DNA of 18,210 bases from Coemansia sp. RSA 922 (GCA_027577415.1 JANBQS010000432.1:1-18210), one strand, 5' to 3'. Positions 8,665 to 15,794 are shown, numbered from the stretch's first letter. Notes: generated by a model from the sequence alone, not told the origin. Translations and numbers: made by a program.

Positions 8665-9238
8665 ATGGCTGACTGTCGTTATTCTCTAAAAAACACAAAA
8701 GGTTGTGTGCACACATAGGTCATCATCTAGTAAGCACCCCTGTCCTCTTTGGCAATTTCTAACCAGTAGCTGCATACTAGAACCCTTTATCTTAGTCAGT
8801 TTTAGATTTTGGACAATATATTTTATTCAGTACATGATCAAATTGGGCTCAAAGGAGCCTATTTGCTATCCCATAGGTAAAGGCTGACATGTTTGGCTAC
8901 ATACCTGTCATAGGGCAGTTTTGGTGGTTGTGTACCAACTCGGGCAAGGTGTCTTTGAAACTAGGGATCCATGTAAATTTCTAAACAACGACATCCCTGG
9001 ACATCAAATAGGTTGTGATGTCATTCTTTATAATTCTTTTATGCACCGTTTTCAGCGGCTTCAATTAGAATCACTGTTTGCTCCTAGGTGAGGAGCAGTT
9101 TATTTTGCACATCCCTTTGAAAAATGATTTTGGGCATGACGTAAGGTGTGACTTGGATTTTCTTATTTCCGAAAGCTTTAGGATGGTTGGGGAAGTCATT
9201 TCCAAGTGCTTTTTTCTCTACCACTCTGTTTTGAGCAC

Positions 9239-9271
9239 TGACGTCATGCTGTGACAGCTACAATATAAAAA
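9239..9271 (+). promoter_or_regulatory. Core promoter of family copy 3 (CRE palindrome plus TATA)
   Basis: A perfect TGACGTCA palindrome (9239-9246) lies 17 bases before TATAAAAA (9264-9271), which is 134 bases upstream of the ATG at 9398. It aligns with TGATGTCA in copy 1 and is degraded in copy 2. The leader contains CCAGCTTTTTATTTTTGTC, close to copy 4's CAGCTCTTATTTTATTCTTGTC and copy 1's CCAGCTTTTATATTCTTGTC. Confidence 0.6.
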
Positions 9272-9463
9272 CAGCTGCTGACAGTTGCCCACTTTTTCCT
9301 TTCTTTCTTCACTCTCATACTCGCACTTAAACTTTTCTTCTGAAAAACGCACCACCAGCTTTTTATTTTTGTCAAAGTTTAGTTATAAATAGAAGCTATG
9401 TCGTATCCTGTTTATGTCCTGGATGGATTGACAATAAGGTACGATGGACCTCAACAACACCAT

Positions 9464-9582
9464 GCGGACATGGAAGTAGATGATGATTGAGTCGTTGTAT
9501 TGGAGCCCTGTATGGGCACGAACTGAGGTCACTGGCTCTGGGACCTACCCAATGCCTTAACCAGCGGACATGGAAGTAGATG
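9464..9582. repeat. Perfect 19-base direct repeat flanking the SINE-like insert
   Basis: The 19 bases GCGGACATGGAAGTAGATG occur at 9464-9482 and again at 9564-9582 with no mismatch. One copy belongs to the gene and the other is created on insertion. Exact duplications of this length are typical of LINE-type target-primed reverse transcription. Confidence 0.85.
9483..9563 (-). mobile_element. 81-base tRNA-like (SINE-like) insertion in copy 3
   Basis: This short insertion lies between perfect 19-base repeats. On the - strand it begins TGGTTAAGGCATTGG, which resembles the D-arm/A-box region of a tRNA-Leu/Ser-type gene. About 30 bases later comes CAGTTCGTGCCC, which resembles a T-arm/B-box. It ends CAATCAT followed by CATC of the repeat, a short-motif tail. 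A full tRNA cannot be folded because the acceptor and the 5' half of the D-arm are missing, so this looks like a 5'-truncated tRNA-derived SINE. The insert adds 100 bases in total, shifting the frame, and brings an in-frame TGA. The insertion itself is clear; its assignment to SINEs is inferred. Confidence 0.6.
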
Positions 9583-9882
9583 TTCACGGAGCTGTAGAAT
9601 ATGTAAAGAAAAACTATGGAGATTATGGCATGAAGGGAAATTCACTTTATATTTTTGCAAATAACCTGGTCTATAAATACAACAATGGCATGGCAAGGGC
9701 ATATGGTGCTGATTATCAACTATCAGGCTTTACCTATTTTTTGGTTGCCTTTGGAAGGGACATGGATAGATATATGAAACATCTTAATGTTGAACACCTG
9801 TACAAGGTAATTCCATTAGCAGCAAAGGCACTAGGCAGTGACCCAAGTAAAATGGTAACTCTTGATAATACAGGTAGAGTTA

Positions 9883-9896
9883 CGAAGTCCGGTTCA
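9883..9896. repeat. Left terminal inverted repeat of the mariner
   Basis: The perfect core GTCCGGTTCA is at 9887-9896, with TA just outside at 9881-9882. Similarity to the right end is not evident further inward, so the repeat is shorter than the roughly 30 bases usual for mariner, or has diverged. Confidence 0.75.
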
Positions 9897-9926
9897 ATAA
9901 ATTTATTCCTAAAGTAGGAGCTCATT

Positions 9927-10963
9927 TTAAACGTACTGTCCACCAGCATCGAGGACCTTCTGGCACTGGTCCAACCACCTGTCGACCAGGTCTGTATAGT
10001 ACTCCTCTGGAATGTTATTGACCCAGTTAACCCAATCAAATTTCACTACAGTCAAATCTGGCCCTCCTTCAGACTCCATCTTGCTTTTCAGCCAAGGAAA
10101 GAATAGAAAGTCACAGGGTGACAGATCTGGAGAGTACGGAGGCGCCTTGAGTAAATGGAACTTGGGCGGATCCATCTTCCTAGGAATAAGGTGTGGCTGT
10201 GCGTTGTCAAAGTGCATCCAAATTTTTGCTGGTTGCTTGTTCCCAACTTGATGCAGCCAGCCCTCGACGACTTGCGGAATGACTTCTCCCCAGAAAGTCG
10301 GTTGATCCATACTCTTTTTGGTAGGAAGGTAGTGTTCGGCGACCTTTCCCTTTGGCGATACAAAGAGCGTCCATAGGATCTTTTTATCCCAGCGACTTGG
10401 CCGTATTGATGTAGGTTTTGGAACACCATCTCCTGCAAATGCAAGATGTTTACTATGTTTTCGCATGGAACGGATAGGTACCAAGGTCTCGTCGCCTGAC
10501 ACAAGGTTGAAGTGCATCCGTCCATTTGTGTCAGCATACTTTTTTTAAAGTCCCAGCAGAATGTGAGCCGTTGTTTGATTTGTTCGGGTGTTAATACATG
10601 AGGCACAATATGATCCATTTTGCGAGTATATCCAAGCCGCTCAGTGACGATGTCCTTTGCCCTATAGAAGCTACAGTGCCCGATGTTCTCCAGCTCCTCC
10701 CAGGTTATCCGGGGGTCCTTGGTTATTTTATCACGAAATACTTCGGTCAACGTGTCGTCAGGGACAGTGGGGCCTCTGCATGGTCTGGGGCGATCTTCAA
10801 GGTCAAAGTTGCCCTGTTCAAAGTGGCCGTACCACTTTTTAATGATCTTCATGGTAACGCTCATACCAAGCCCTAGGCCGTGAATAAAAGAAAAAACATT
10901 GCCAAAAGAAAGACCACGTCCGAAACAGGCCAGAATAAAAACGCGAATATGAGACAATTTCAT
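9927..10963 (-). pseudogene. Mariner transposase, one -1 frameshift (about 345 aa if restored)
   Basis: Transposases of this family cut and paste DNA between TA sites. The N-terminal part shows the mariner linker pattern WYGHFEQGNFDLEDRPRP and, later, IVPHVLTPEQ (family WVPHxLT). The catalytic half carries SGDET, HFDNAQPH and YSPDLSPCDF, the three acidic motifs. The frame breaks at seven A on the - strand (10540-10546 on +), around residue 140. One base is missing, so the catalytic half continues in the -1 frame. The restored length of about 345 residues equals that of typical mariner transposases. By my count 31 residues separate the second and third catalytic Asp, against 34 in canonical mariners. 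As read, it could not make a full enzyme. Confidence 0.85.
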
Positions 10964-11128
10964 TCTGAAATTTCGAGGTTCAATACTGAGCGAAGTCGAT
11001 TATTCTAGAAGACATATTTAATAATAGTAATAAGTGACCTAGCAAAGTAAGAGTACAAAAGGTAGTCATCTTCCGTTGTCTTGGAAAAGACGGGATGAGG
11101 GGACACAGAGAGGTTCTAGACTTTCGTA

Positions 11129-11142
11129 TGAACCGGACATGG
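11129..11142. repeat. Right terminal inverted repeat of the mariner
   Basis: TGAACCGGAC at 11129-11138 is the exact reverse complement of the left core, followed by four bases and then TA at 11143-11144. Confidence 0.75.
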
Positions 11143-11430
11143 TAATTCAACCTATATGAAGCATTTGCTAGCTCAAAACCCGGATATTGCTATTTGTGAT
11201 TGCATTAACAAGCAATAGGACTACCACTGTGCACACATATTTGTTTGAACGCTCTAGACTCTAGTAAGCACTGTTTGATTTGGCAGCTCTCAATTTACAA
11301 GCCCTCACTATAGCATCTTTATATGTTAGTTTTAAAATTTAGGCAATAAACGTTTGTCAGCGCAGCAACCAATTTGGGTAGATGAGGAGCCTCTTGCTAC
11401 ATTATAGGCAAAATCTGCCATGTTCAAACA

Positions 11431-11835
11431 CATGAGCTTAGCCAAACTAAACTATCAGGCCCTACGTACTTTTTGATTGCCAATGGACACACTTGAAATT
11501 CACATGTTGATAAATTTGTAAAGGAAGGCTAAAATGAGTATGATACAATTGAAAATGCAGTGGATGTACTAACACGTTCACTGACCAGAGAGCTGGCTGA
11601 AGAGGCGGTGAATATAAGGCTAGAAAAAAGTAGAAGACTGTCCACCGCCATTTCCAATCTACAGAACTGGGCATACACAGTTCTTGGAACATGCCATCAT
11701 CACCTAAGCACAGTTTTATGCACTAATTTTAAGCATGAAGCCCCATGCTAGAACCATTTTATTAGTCGGGGTTTAATTATTGTCAATATACTTTATTCAG
11801 TGATGCAATCAATTGGTCTCTGGCAATTCATTAGG
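11431..11835 (+). repeat. Tandem unit D (3' half of a unit only)
   Basis: This truncated unit has no promoter and no N-terminal coding half, only a C-terminal coding remnant and a 3' UTR containing GTCAATATACTTTATTCAGT (about 11778-11801), near-identical to unit A. It shares CCCTACGTACTTTTTGATTG and AGTAGAAGACTGTCCAC exactly with unit E, so D and E are the most recently related pair. The limits are approximate. Confidence 0.6.
11440..11660 (+). pseudogene. Family copy D, C-terminal remnant with two in-frame stops
   Basis: The reading frame gives LSGPTYFLIANGHT, a stop at 11494-11496, NSHVDKFVKEG, a stop at 11530-11532, then NEYDTIENAVDVLTRSLTRELAEEAVN. This corresponds to LSDPTYFLIAHGN...VDDFAKEG...IIEEAVDLITRYLSGELTEE in copy 4. 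The N-terminal half is missing and the normal stop is lost: the region matching copy 4's stop and the start of its 3' UTR is read through. It is clearly non-functional. Confidence 0.8.
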
Positions 11836-12224
11836 TACACCAGAAACAGCAGCTGGGATGTTCCACATGTGCTTGCTGCTATGAATTTCCATGAGCCAAG
11901 GCACCTTTGAAAATGGGAATGCTCTGACTTTAAACTGCAGCCCTTCTCACCTCTTGCCATTGGCTGTCTGCTGCTTTACACTTGCTTGGGCAAAGGCACC
12001 TTTAAAATTTGGGAATGCTTTTGGGCTAGAAAAAATATTGCACCCTCCCTTTTTTTGTCTGTTGACTGCTGCAGGCAGCAAAAAAGCCTGTTCTCTTCAT
12101 GGTGGGGAGCAATAAATTTGGCAAAAGCCTTTGAAAATTTTGCTTTTGCCTACTTCCAATCACTAAAAAATGGTTGGGGAGAGACTTTTTCAAGTACTAC
12201 TCTCCTCAGCTTTTTTCTAGTTGC

Positions 12225-12249
12225 TTCCACTCCAGCTGTGGTATAAAAA
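12225..12249 (+). promoter_or_regulatory. Core promoter of family copy 4
   Basis: TATAAAAA (12242-12249) lies within CCAGCTGTGGTATAAAAAGCCTG, which is nearly identical to the copy 1 promoter, 136 bases upstream of the ATG at 12378. Upstream TTTTTCAAGTACTACTCTC also matches copy 1. The CRE-like site of copies 1 and 3 is not preserved here. Confidence 0.6.
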
Positions 12250-12377
12250 GCCTGCCCAAGGCCGCCAGTTTATTCTTCTTGTTCTCCTTCACTCTCACAC
12301 ACTATATTCTTTGGTATATCAAATACACTTCAGCTCTTATTTTATTCTTGTCCAAGTTTACTAACAAAATATTAGCC

Positions 12378-12801
12378 ATGGAGTATCCAGTTATTCTTCT
12401 TACCATAGAAGGTAAAATATTTGGCTTCAAACTTCTCAGTCCTCAACCCCACCATGAAAAAATGAAAGATGCTTACTCGGCTGCAAAAATATGTAAATAA
12501 TTATTATAATTACCCCAATATGAAGGGAAAGGCAGTTCATATTGCAACCAATGGTATTGTATACAAGTACACCAAGCACGTAGAGGCAAATGAGAAAAAG
12601 GATGATACGGCTCATGGTCAGTCTGAATTATCAGACCCTACGTACTTTTTGATTGCCCATGGAAATATGTGGAATCCACTTGTTGATGATTTTGCAAAGG
12701 AAGGCTGGGGTGAGAATAAAATAATCGAAGAAGCAGTAGATTTGATAACGCGTTACCTGAGCGGAGAACTAACTGAAGAGGAGAAGAAATTATTTCTATA
12801 G
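12378..12801 (+). pseudogene. Family copy 4, one single-base insertion (about 140 aa if restored)
   Basis: The N-terminal frame MEYPVILLTIEGKIF runs to a stop at 12498-12500. The rest of the family sequence (YVNNYYNYPNMKGKAVHIAT, GIVYKY, ELSDPTYFLIAHGNMWN, EEAVDLITRYL) continues in the +1 frame to 12801. The switch fits one extra A in the run of five A at 12485-12489. Reading that run as four A joins the frames as AAKYVNN, aligning with AVEYVKKN in copy 3. Everything else is well preserved, so the defect is either very recent or a homopolymer error in the assembly. Promoter and leader are intact. Confidence 0.75.
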
Positions 12802-12965
12802 AACAAGTAGAAGACTGTCCACTGTTGGGCACACATCGTTTCTGAAATCTATAATACTCTAGTGAGCACTGTTTGATTCGGTAATTTTCAATATGTGGTC
12901 CTTTGCTAGTGCGCTTTTATTAGTTTTGGAATTTAGAAAATACACTACATCGTTGATAATGGCAG

Positions 12966-13170
12966 ACTAGACGTAAATCCCAAAAGGTCATCAGTCCATA
13001 ATTAGGTCCCCCGAAGTGAAATTACTCGTGCATCGAGACTCGCTTTCGCCTTTATTTAACCAGCTAAAAAAAAAAACAATATTCTTCTTCCTCTCTCTTG
13101 CATAACGCCTTGCCTCTTACTTTCTTTAGAATTTGAGCGTCTGTATATCCTTATTGAACTCAGGCATGCG
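12966..13170 (+). other. Upstream region of the membrane-protein gene
   Basis: Array similarity is lost and composition returns towards that of the flanking genes. A run of A (about 13066-13077) and CT-rich sequence (CTTCTTCCTCTCTCTTGC) precede the ATG at 13171. An out-of-frame ATG occurs at 13164-13166. No further gene is seen. Confidence 0.4.
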
Positions 13171-14322
13171 ATGGGCTATCTAAACCGATACTTGCTGCTG
13201 CTGGCGTTCAACTTGCTAAACACTATAGCGTTCGGTGCCATCATCAGTGTAGCCGCAGTGAACATCGCCGACCACTCATCGCCTACAAACCTGATAATAT
13301 ACTACGCCTACACTGGACTACTCAGTTTAGCGCTTCTCGTGGCGGAGTTCCGCGCCCCGCGACTCCTCAACTCCCAAGCGCGCTTTCTATTTACATACAC
13401 TGGTCGCGGACTCTTATTCACATACTTTGGGTGTATCGTGTATACCAACACACTCTACAACGTTATTGCATGCATATACGCAGTTTCCTTGGGTGTAGTG
13501 TACCTGGTAGTGGCTTGGATACCAGTTGTCCCATTGCAGAACGGCATTTTGTATAACTGGTCGCGATGGTATCGTGAGGGCTCCGAGCAGTTTTATGGAG
13601 CCGAGGAAGAGTCTAATGAGGAGCATGGTGACGATACGAGACAAAGAGGTGGGAAGAGTAGGCGTCAGTATGAAACAGTTGCGGCCACTCATCGGTATAG
13701 TTCGCCACCAGGTCCAGTTGCAGAGTCGGTTAACGCACTGGGAGTTAGGTTGTCGTCTCAGGCTACCGCCCATGAGCTCAATCCAAACTACCCTGCTTAT
13801 GTGTCGGCCCAATCCATGGTATGGCCTGAATCGCCCTCAGAACTTGCTATCTCAGTCGACGCGCTAACCAATGCTGCCGCGCAGCCACCTGGCACCGAGC
13901 GACAAAACGAGTCGTTTGTGTATGGCGTAAGCGTGGAGACCAAGCAGTCTAATACTACAGGCGACGCGTACCTGGACAGTATCGTTAATAGCTCGCGCTT
14001 TGCTCGAGAAGTCATGGACAGTGAAAACGATAACCAGGTCATTGTTGTAAGAGACGGACAGTCTCCAGCTGTTGTGCGCTCCTCGTTTGGACTTGCTGGC
14101 GAACTCGCTGGCAATGGGACTCGACCGTATTCGCAGTGTAGTCCGGGATCGCCACTGGCGCGACCATGTTCGGCGGCTCGGATCTCTTCGCCAATGCCGT
14201 ATCATGTCTTTGCTCCAGAGAGCAGAGAATCTCTCAATGAGAATATCGGTCATATTGACCGCGCTCTCAATGACGAGTACTTGGCTCCAGAATCTAATTC
14301 GTTCCACCACTCGCCGCGATAA
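13171..14322 (+). CDS. Four-helix membrane protein, COPI-associated/Tvp15-like, with a long cytoplasmic tail, 383 aa
   Basis: The first ~125 residues contain four hydrophobic helices: about 7-31 (LLLAFNLLNTIAFGAIISVA), 41-61, 72-93 and 96-119. Two features resemble the COPI-associated protein family that includes yeast Tvp15, a Golgi/late-Golgi membrane protein: an acidic residue closing helix 2 (LLVAEF) and GRGLLFTYFGCIVY starting helix 3. The remaining ~255 residues are hydrophilic and Ser/Asn/Glu-rich with no domain I recognise. Family members are usually about half this length, so the tail is unusual. The family assignment is by topology and two short motifs only. Other small four-helix Golgi proteins are possible. 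The gene is an uninterrupted single frame. Confidence 0.7.
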   Translation: MGYLNRYLLLLAFNLLNTIAFGAIISVAAVNIADHSSPTNLIIYYAYTGLLSLALLVAEFRAPRLLNSQARFLFTYTGRGLLFTYFGCIVYTNTLYNVIACIYAVSLGVVYLVVAWIPVVPLQNGILYNWSRWYREGSEQFYGAEEESNEEHGDDTRQRGGKSRRQYETVAATHRYSSPPGPVAESVNALGVRLSSQATAHELNPNYPAYVSAQSMVWPESPSELAISVDALTNAAAQPPGTERQNESFVYGVSVETKQSNTTGDAYLDSIVNSSRFAREVMDSENDNQVIVVRDGQSPAVVRSSFGLAGELAGNGTRPYSQCSPGSPLARPCSAARISSPMPYHVFAPESRESLNENIGHIDRALNDEYLAPESNSFHHSPR

Positions 14323-14490
14323 CAACTGACATCATTTGTTTTTTTTTGTACTGCATATCCAAAACTATTTAGTGTGCCATACTAGGCACTCAATGGCATA
14401 GACTTTTTCAATCTACTCTAACGAGTGGCTAGTCGCTGCATCAGCCAAGTCCAAAGTATTTTTTTATAAGTTATAATTGTATGCACGATA

Positions 14491-15672
14491 ATGAACGCGC
14501 ACAAAATTAGGCAGCAGGCGAGACAGCAGTGGCTGCGAGGCAAGCGACAAAGACATGGTCCCGAGTTTATGGCGGGTCAAACCGATGGTACTGAAGGCCA
14601 CTTGCAGAACCTAATGGTCTTTGGCTACGCCGCTCGACTGTTTACGAGATCCGAACCAGTTGGCGATAAAATCAGCCTGCTTGACCTCCCACTGAGCGAC
14701 GGGTCGCAGATACAAGTCGACCGGTACGATATCCGGCATCTGCTCTCGCCGTCAACGATTGCCAATATAGCTGGCTCTGAACCCATCAGCGAGCTGCCTG
14801 ATCCGGAACTCAACGAACAGCGGTTTGCCGCACTGGCAGCTGATGAAGAGGACACATGCGATGACCCGATTGTCGCTGCACCACCTTCGCCTTCTCCACC
14901 TCCTCCACTCGTGCTTTCATTTGCTGTCCCCGATGGTATGATCATACCCGAGTCCCAGCGACACTTTGATATCATTGAAAGCACGGCACAGTTTATTGCT
15001 AATCAACTGGCGGATATGGCGGATAGAATGGAAATTGTCATTCAGGGTCGCCAGGCGAGTAACAGCGATTTCGAGTTCCTCAATCGCGCTAGCCCATTGC
15101 ACGCATTCTACTTGCACTTGCGATGGCTCATGCAGAGCGGGCTATATGGATACAATAGCGATTCAGACTCAGAATCCGGGTCGGCTTCATCCGTGGACCT
15201 GCCAGACAACAGCGAACTGCATGCTTCCGTGGAAGGCACAAACAATGGCCCAGCGGAAAGCCCTGTACTAAAAGTTCCGGAGGATGTCCGTATACCTGCA
15301 TCCCACGACGCTCGCGTGCTCATCGATAGAGTCGCGGCCCTGGTGGCCAAATCTCCGGCGCCAGATAGACTGGAGCAAAAGCTGTGTGACGAAAAGGCCA
15401 CTTCGCCAGCATATTCCTTTTTGTTGCCAGCAGACGAGCTGAATTCCTATTATTGCTTTCGCCGAGACTGTTGTATCAATGGCGTGGACTCGGCCATTGT
15501 CGACGAGGCCTTGGCCGCTTGTAGTCAGCAAGATGTTGATACTAGGGCAGTGCAAGGGGGCGAGACCGGCAACCAGACCAATGACGTGGCTGATGTGCAG
15601 GCTAAGCGACGAAGGCTGGCGGCGTTGTTCCTCGCGAAAAAGAAAAACAAAGCAGGTCCCAACGACAATTGA
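14491..15672 (+). CDS. SFSWAP: Splicing regulator SWAP (suppressor of white-apricot homologue), 393 aa
   Basis: SWAP proteins are nuclear regulators of pre-mRNA splicing. The N-terminal DRY-EERY module is visible: LMVFGYAARLF (41-51), DRYDIRHLL (78-86) and ELNEQRFAAL (106-115). A Pro-rich linker (131-139) precedes SURP module 1 (about 156-215: FDIIESTAQFIANQLADM, then FEFLNRASPLHAFYLHLRW). SURP module 2 is at about 276-324 (VLIDRVAALVAKS, then YSFLLPADELNSYYCFRR). A basic C-terminal stretch KRRRLAALFLAKKKNK resembles the segment after the SURP modules in animal SWAP and could be a nuclear localisation signal. The Arg/Ser-rich tail of animal proteins is absent. Order and spacing of the three modules make the assignment firm. 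It lies 168 bases after the preceding + strand gene. Confidence 0.88.
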   Translation: MNAHKIRQQARQQWLRGKRQRHGPEFMAGQTDGTEGHLQNLMVFGYAARLFTRSEPVGDKISLLDLPLSDGSQIQVDRYDIRHLLSPSTIANIAGSEPISELPDPELNEQRFAALAADEEDTCDDPIVAAPPSPSPPPPLVLSFAVPDGMIIPESQRHFDIIESTAQFIANQLADMADRMEIVIQGRQASNSDFEFLNRASPLHAFYLHLRWLMQSGLYGYNSDSDSESGSASSVDLPDNSELHASVEGTNNGPAESPVLKVPEDVRIPASHDARVLIDRVAALVAKSPAPDRLEQKLCDEKATSPAYSFLLPADELNSYYCFRRDCCINGVDSAIVDEALAACSQQDVDTRAVQGGETGNQTNDVADVQAKRRRLAALFLAKKKNKAGPNDN

Positions 15673-15767
15673 CTAATTGATGTGGAAGGAGGGCCGGCCC
15701 AAGGGATTTCCAAGCCTCATGCTTTACAAAACGTGTGTTTCGTCGTGCAAGTCAGTGTTGGATCTCT

Positions 15768-15794
15768 CACGTGTAGCGATGGTGATTGGCCAAT
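15768..15794. promoter_or_regulatory. E-box and palindromic CCAAT box upstream of nudE
   Basis: CACGTG (15768-15773) is followed 11 bases later by the palindrome ATTGGCCAAT (15785-15794), which presents a CCAAT box on both strands. They lie about 125-150 bases before the nudE start. E-box (bHLH) and CCAAT (HAP/CBF) recognition is general knowledge; use here is inferred. Confidence 0.4.

Larger units (their letters stand above)
7760..8905 (+). repeat. Tandem unit B of the small-gene array
   Basis: This unit carries the only intact family gene. Its 5' flank shares blocks with unit E: GCCTTTGA near 7810, ACTGTCTGCTGCAG near 7909, and GTGGGGAGCAATGAAT near 7961 against GTGGGGAGCAATAAAT near 12101. 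Its 3' flank (GTGCACACATA, TCTAGTAAGCAC, then ATTTTATTCAGTACA and TTGGGCTC...GGAGCC) matches units A and C. A run of ten G (8065-8074) interrupts the promoter-proximal region and has no counterpart in the other units. Confidence 0.65.
9883..11142 (-). mobile_element. Mariner transposon, 1260 bases, TA-flanked, inserted in copy 3
   Basis: The ends were found by matching termini. The left end, read 9883 rightwards, is CGAAGTCCGGTTCA. The right end, read inward on the other strand from 11142, is CCATGTCCGGTTCA. These are 14-base inverted repeats with 12 matches and a perfect 10-base core. TA lies immediately outside both ends (9881-9882 and 11143-11144), the target duplication of the Tc1/mariner superfamily. 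The size is normal for mariner, and a transposase gene fills the interior on the - strand. Collapsing the element to one TA restores the host frame, which independently confirms both boundaries. Confidence 0.88.
9398..11218 (+). pseudogene. Family copy 3, split into three by a SINE-like insert and a mariner (about 152 aa before insertion)
   Basis: Coding pieces are 9398-9482, 9583-9882 and 11145-11218, 459 bases in total, which is an exact number of codons. Piece 1 begins MSYPVYVLDG and would now stop at 9488-9490. Piece 2 carries the family blocks (SLYIFANNLVYKYN, FTYFLVAFGRDMDRYMKHL). Piece 3 gives an in-frame tail ending CDCINKQ and a stop at 11216-11218. Leaving out 9483-9582 and 9883-11144 leaves no internal stop or frameshift, so the gene was intact when first hit. 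Its tail is about 15-20 residues longer than that of copy 2. The uninterrupted frame across piece 2 plus element-derived codons (to 9917) is the only sizeable open frame left. Confidence 0.75.
8906..11430 (+). repeat. Tandem unit C, expanded by two insertions
   Basis: This unit has its promoter at about 9239-9271, the family copy starting at 9398, and its 3' UTR at 11219-11430 (GTGCACACATA, CTCTAGTAAGCACTGTTTGA at 11259-11278, CAGCAACCAATTTGGG, GGAGCCTCTTGCTA). The 3' UTR matches unit B after its stop and shares CTCTAGTRAGCACTGTTTGA with unit E. That the 3' UTR resumes directly after the coding fragment at 11145-11218 is independent evidence that the sequence between is an insertion. Confidence 0.65.
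11836..12965 (+). repeat. Tandem unit E of the small-gene array
   Basis: This is the last unit. Its 5' flank contains a local duplication: CAAGGCACCTTTGAAAATGGGAATGCT at about 11897-11923 recurs, with small changes, at about 11992-12019, offset by about 95 bases. The 3' flank holds CTCTAGTGAGCACTGTTTGA (12857-12876) and a degraded TTTTATTAGTTTTGGAATTTAG block. Similarity to the other units ends by about 12965. Confidence 0.6.

Noticed and set aside
9483..9563. A functional tRNA gene on the - strand
   Set aside because: Acceptor stem and the 5' half of the D-arm are missing and the T-arm is poorly paired, so it fits a truncated tRNA-derived insert better.
9464..9582. The 100-base offset between repeats as a spliced intron in copy 3
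   Set aside because: Splicing could use the repeat edges, but no good 5' splice site or branch point is present, the other copies have no intron there, and the exact 19-base duplication is explained by insertion.
11133..11160. GHGNSTYMKHLL read as the AHGN motif of a sixth family copy
   Set aside because: The GHG part comes from the mariner terminal repeat. The TA duplication and restored frame show that 11145-11218 is the 3' end of copy 3.
13526..13867. 113-codon frame inside the Tvp15-like gene, and similar internal frames in the other right-hand genes
   Set aside because: Alternate-frame shadows of longer frames with recognisable domains.
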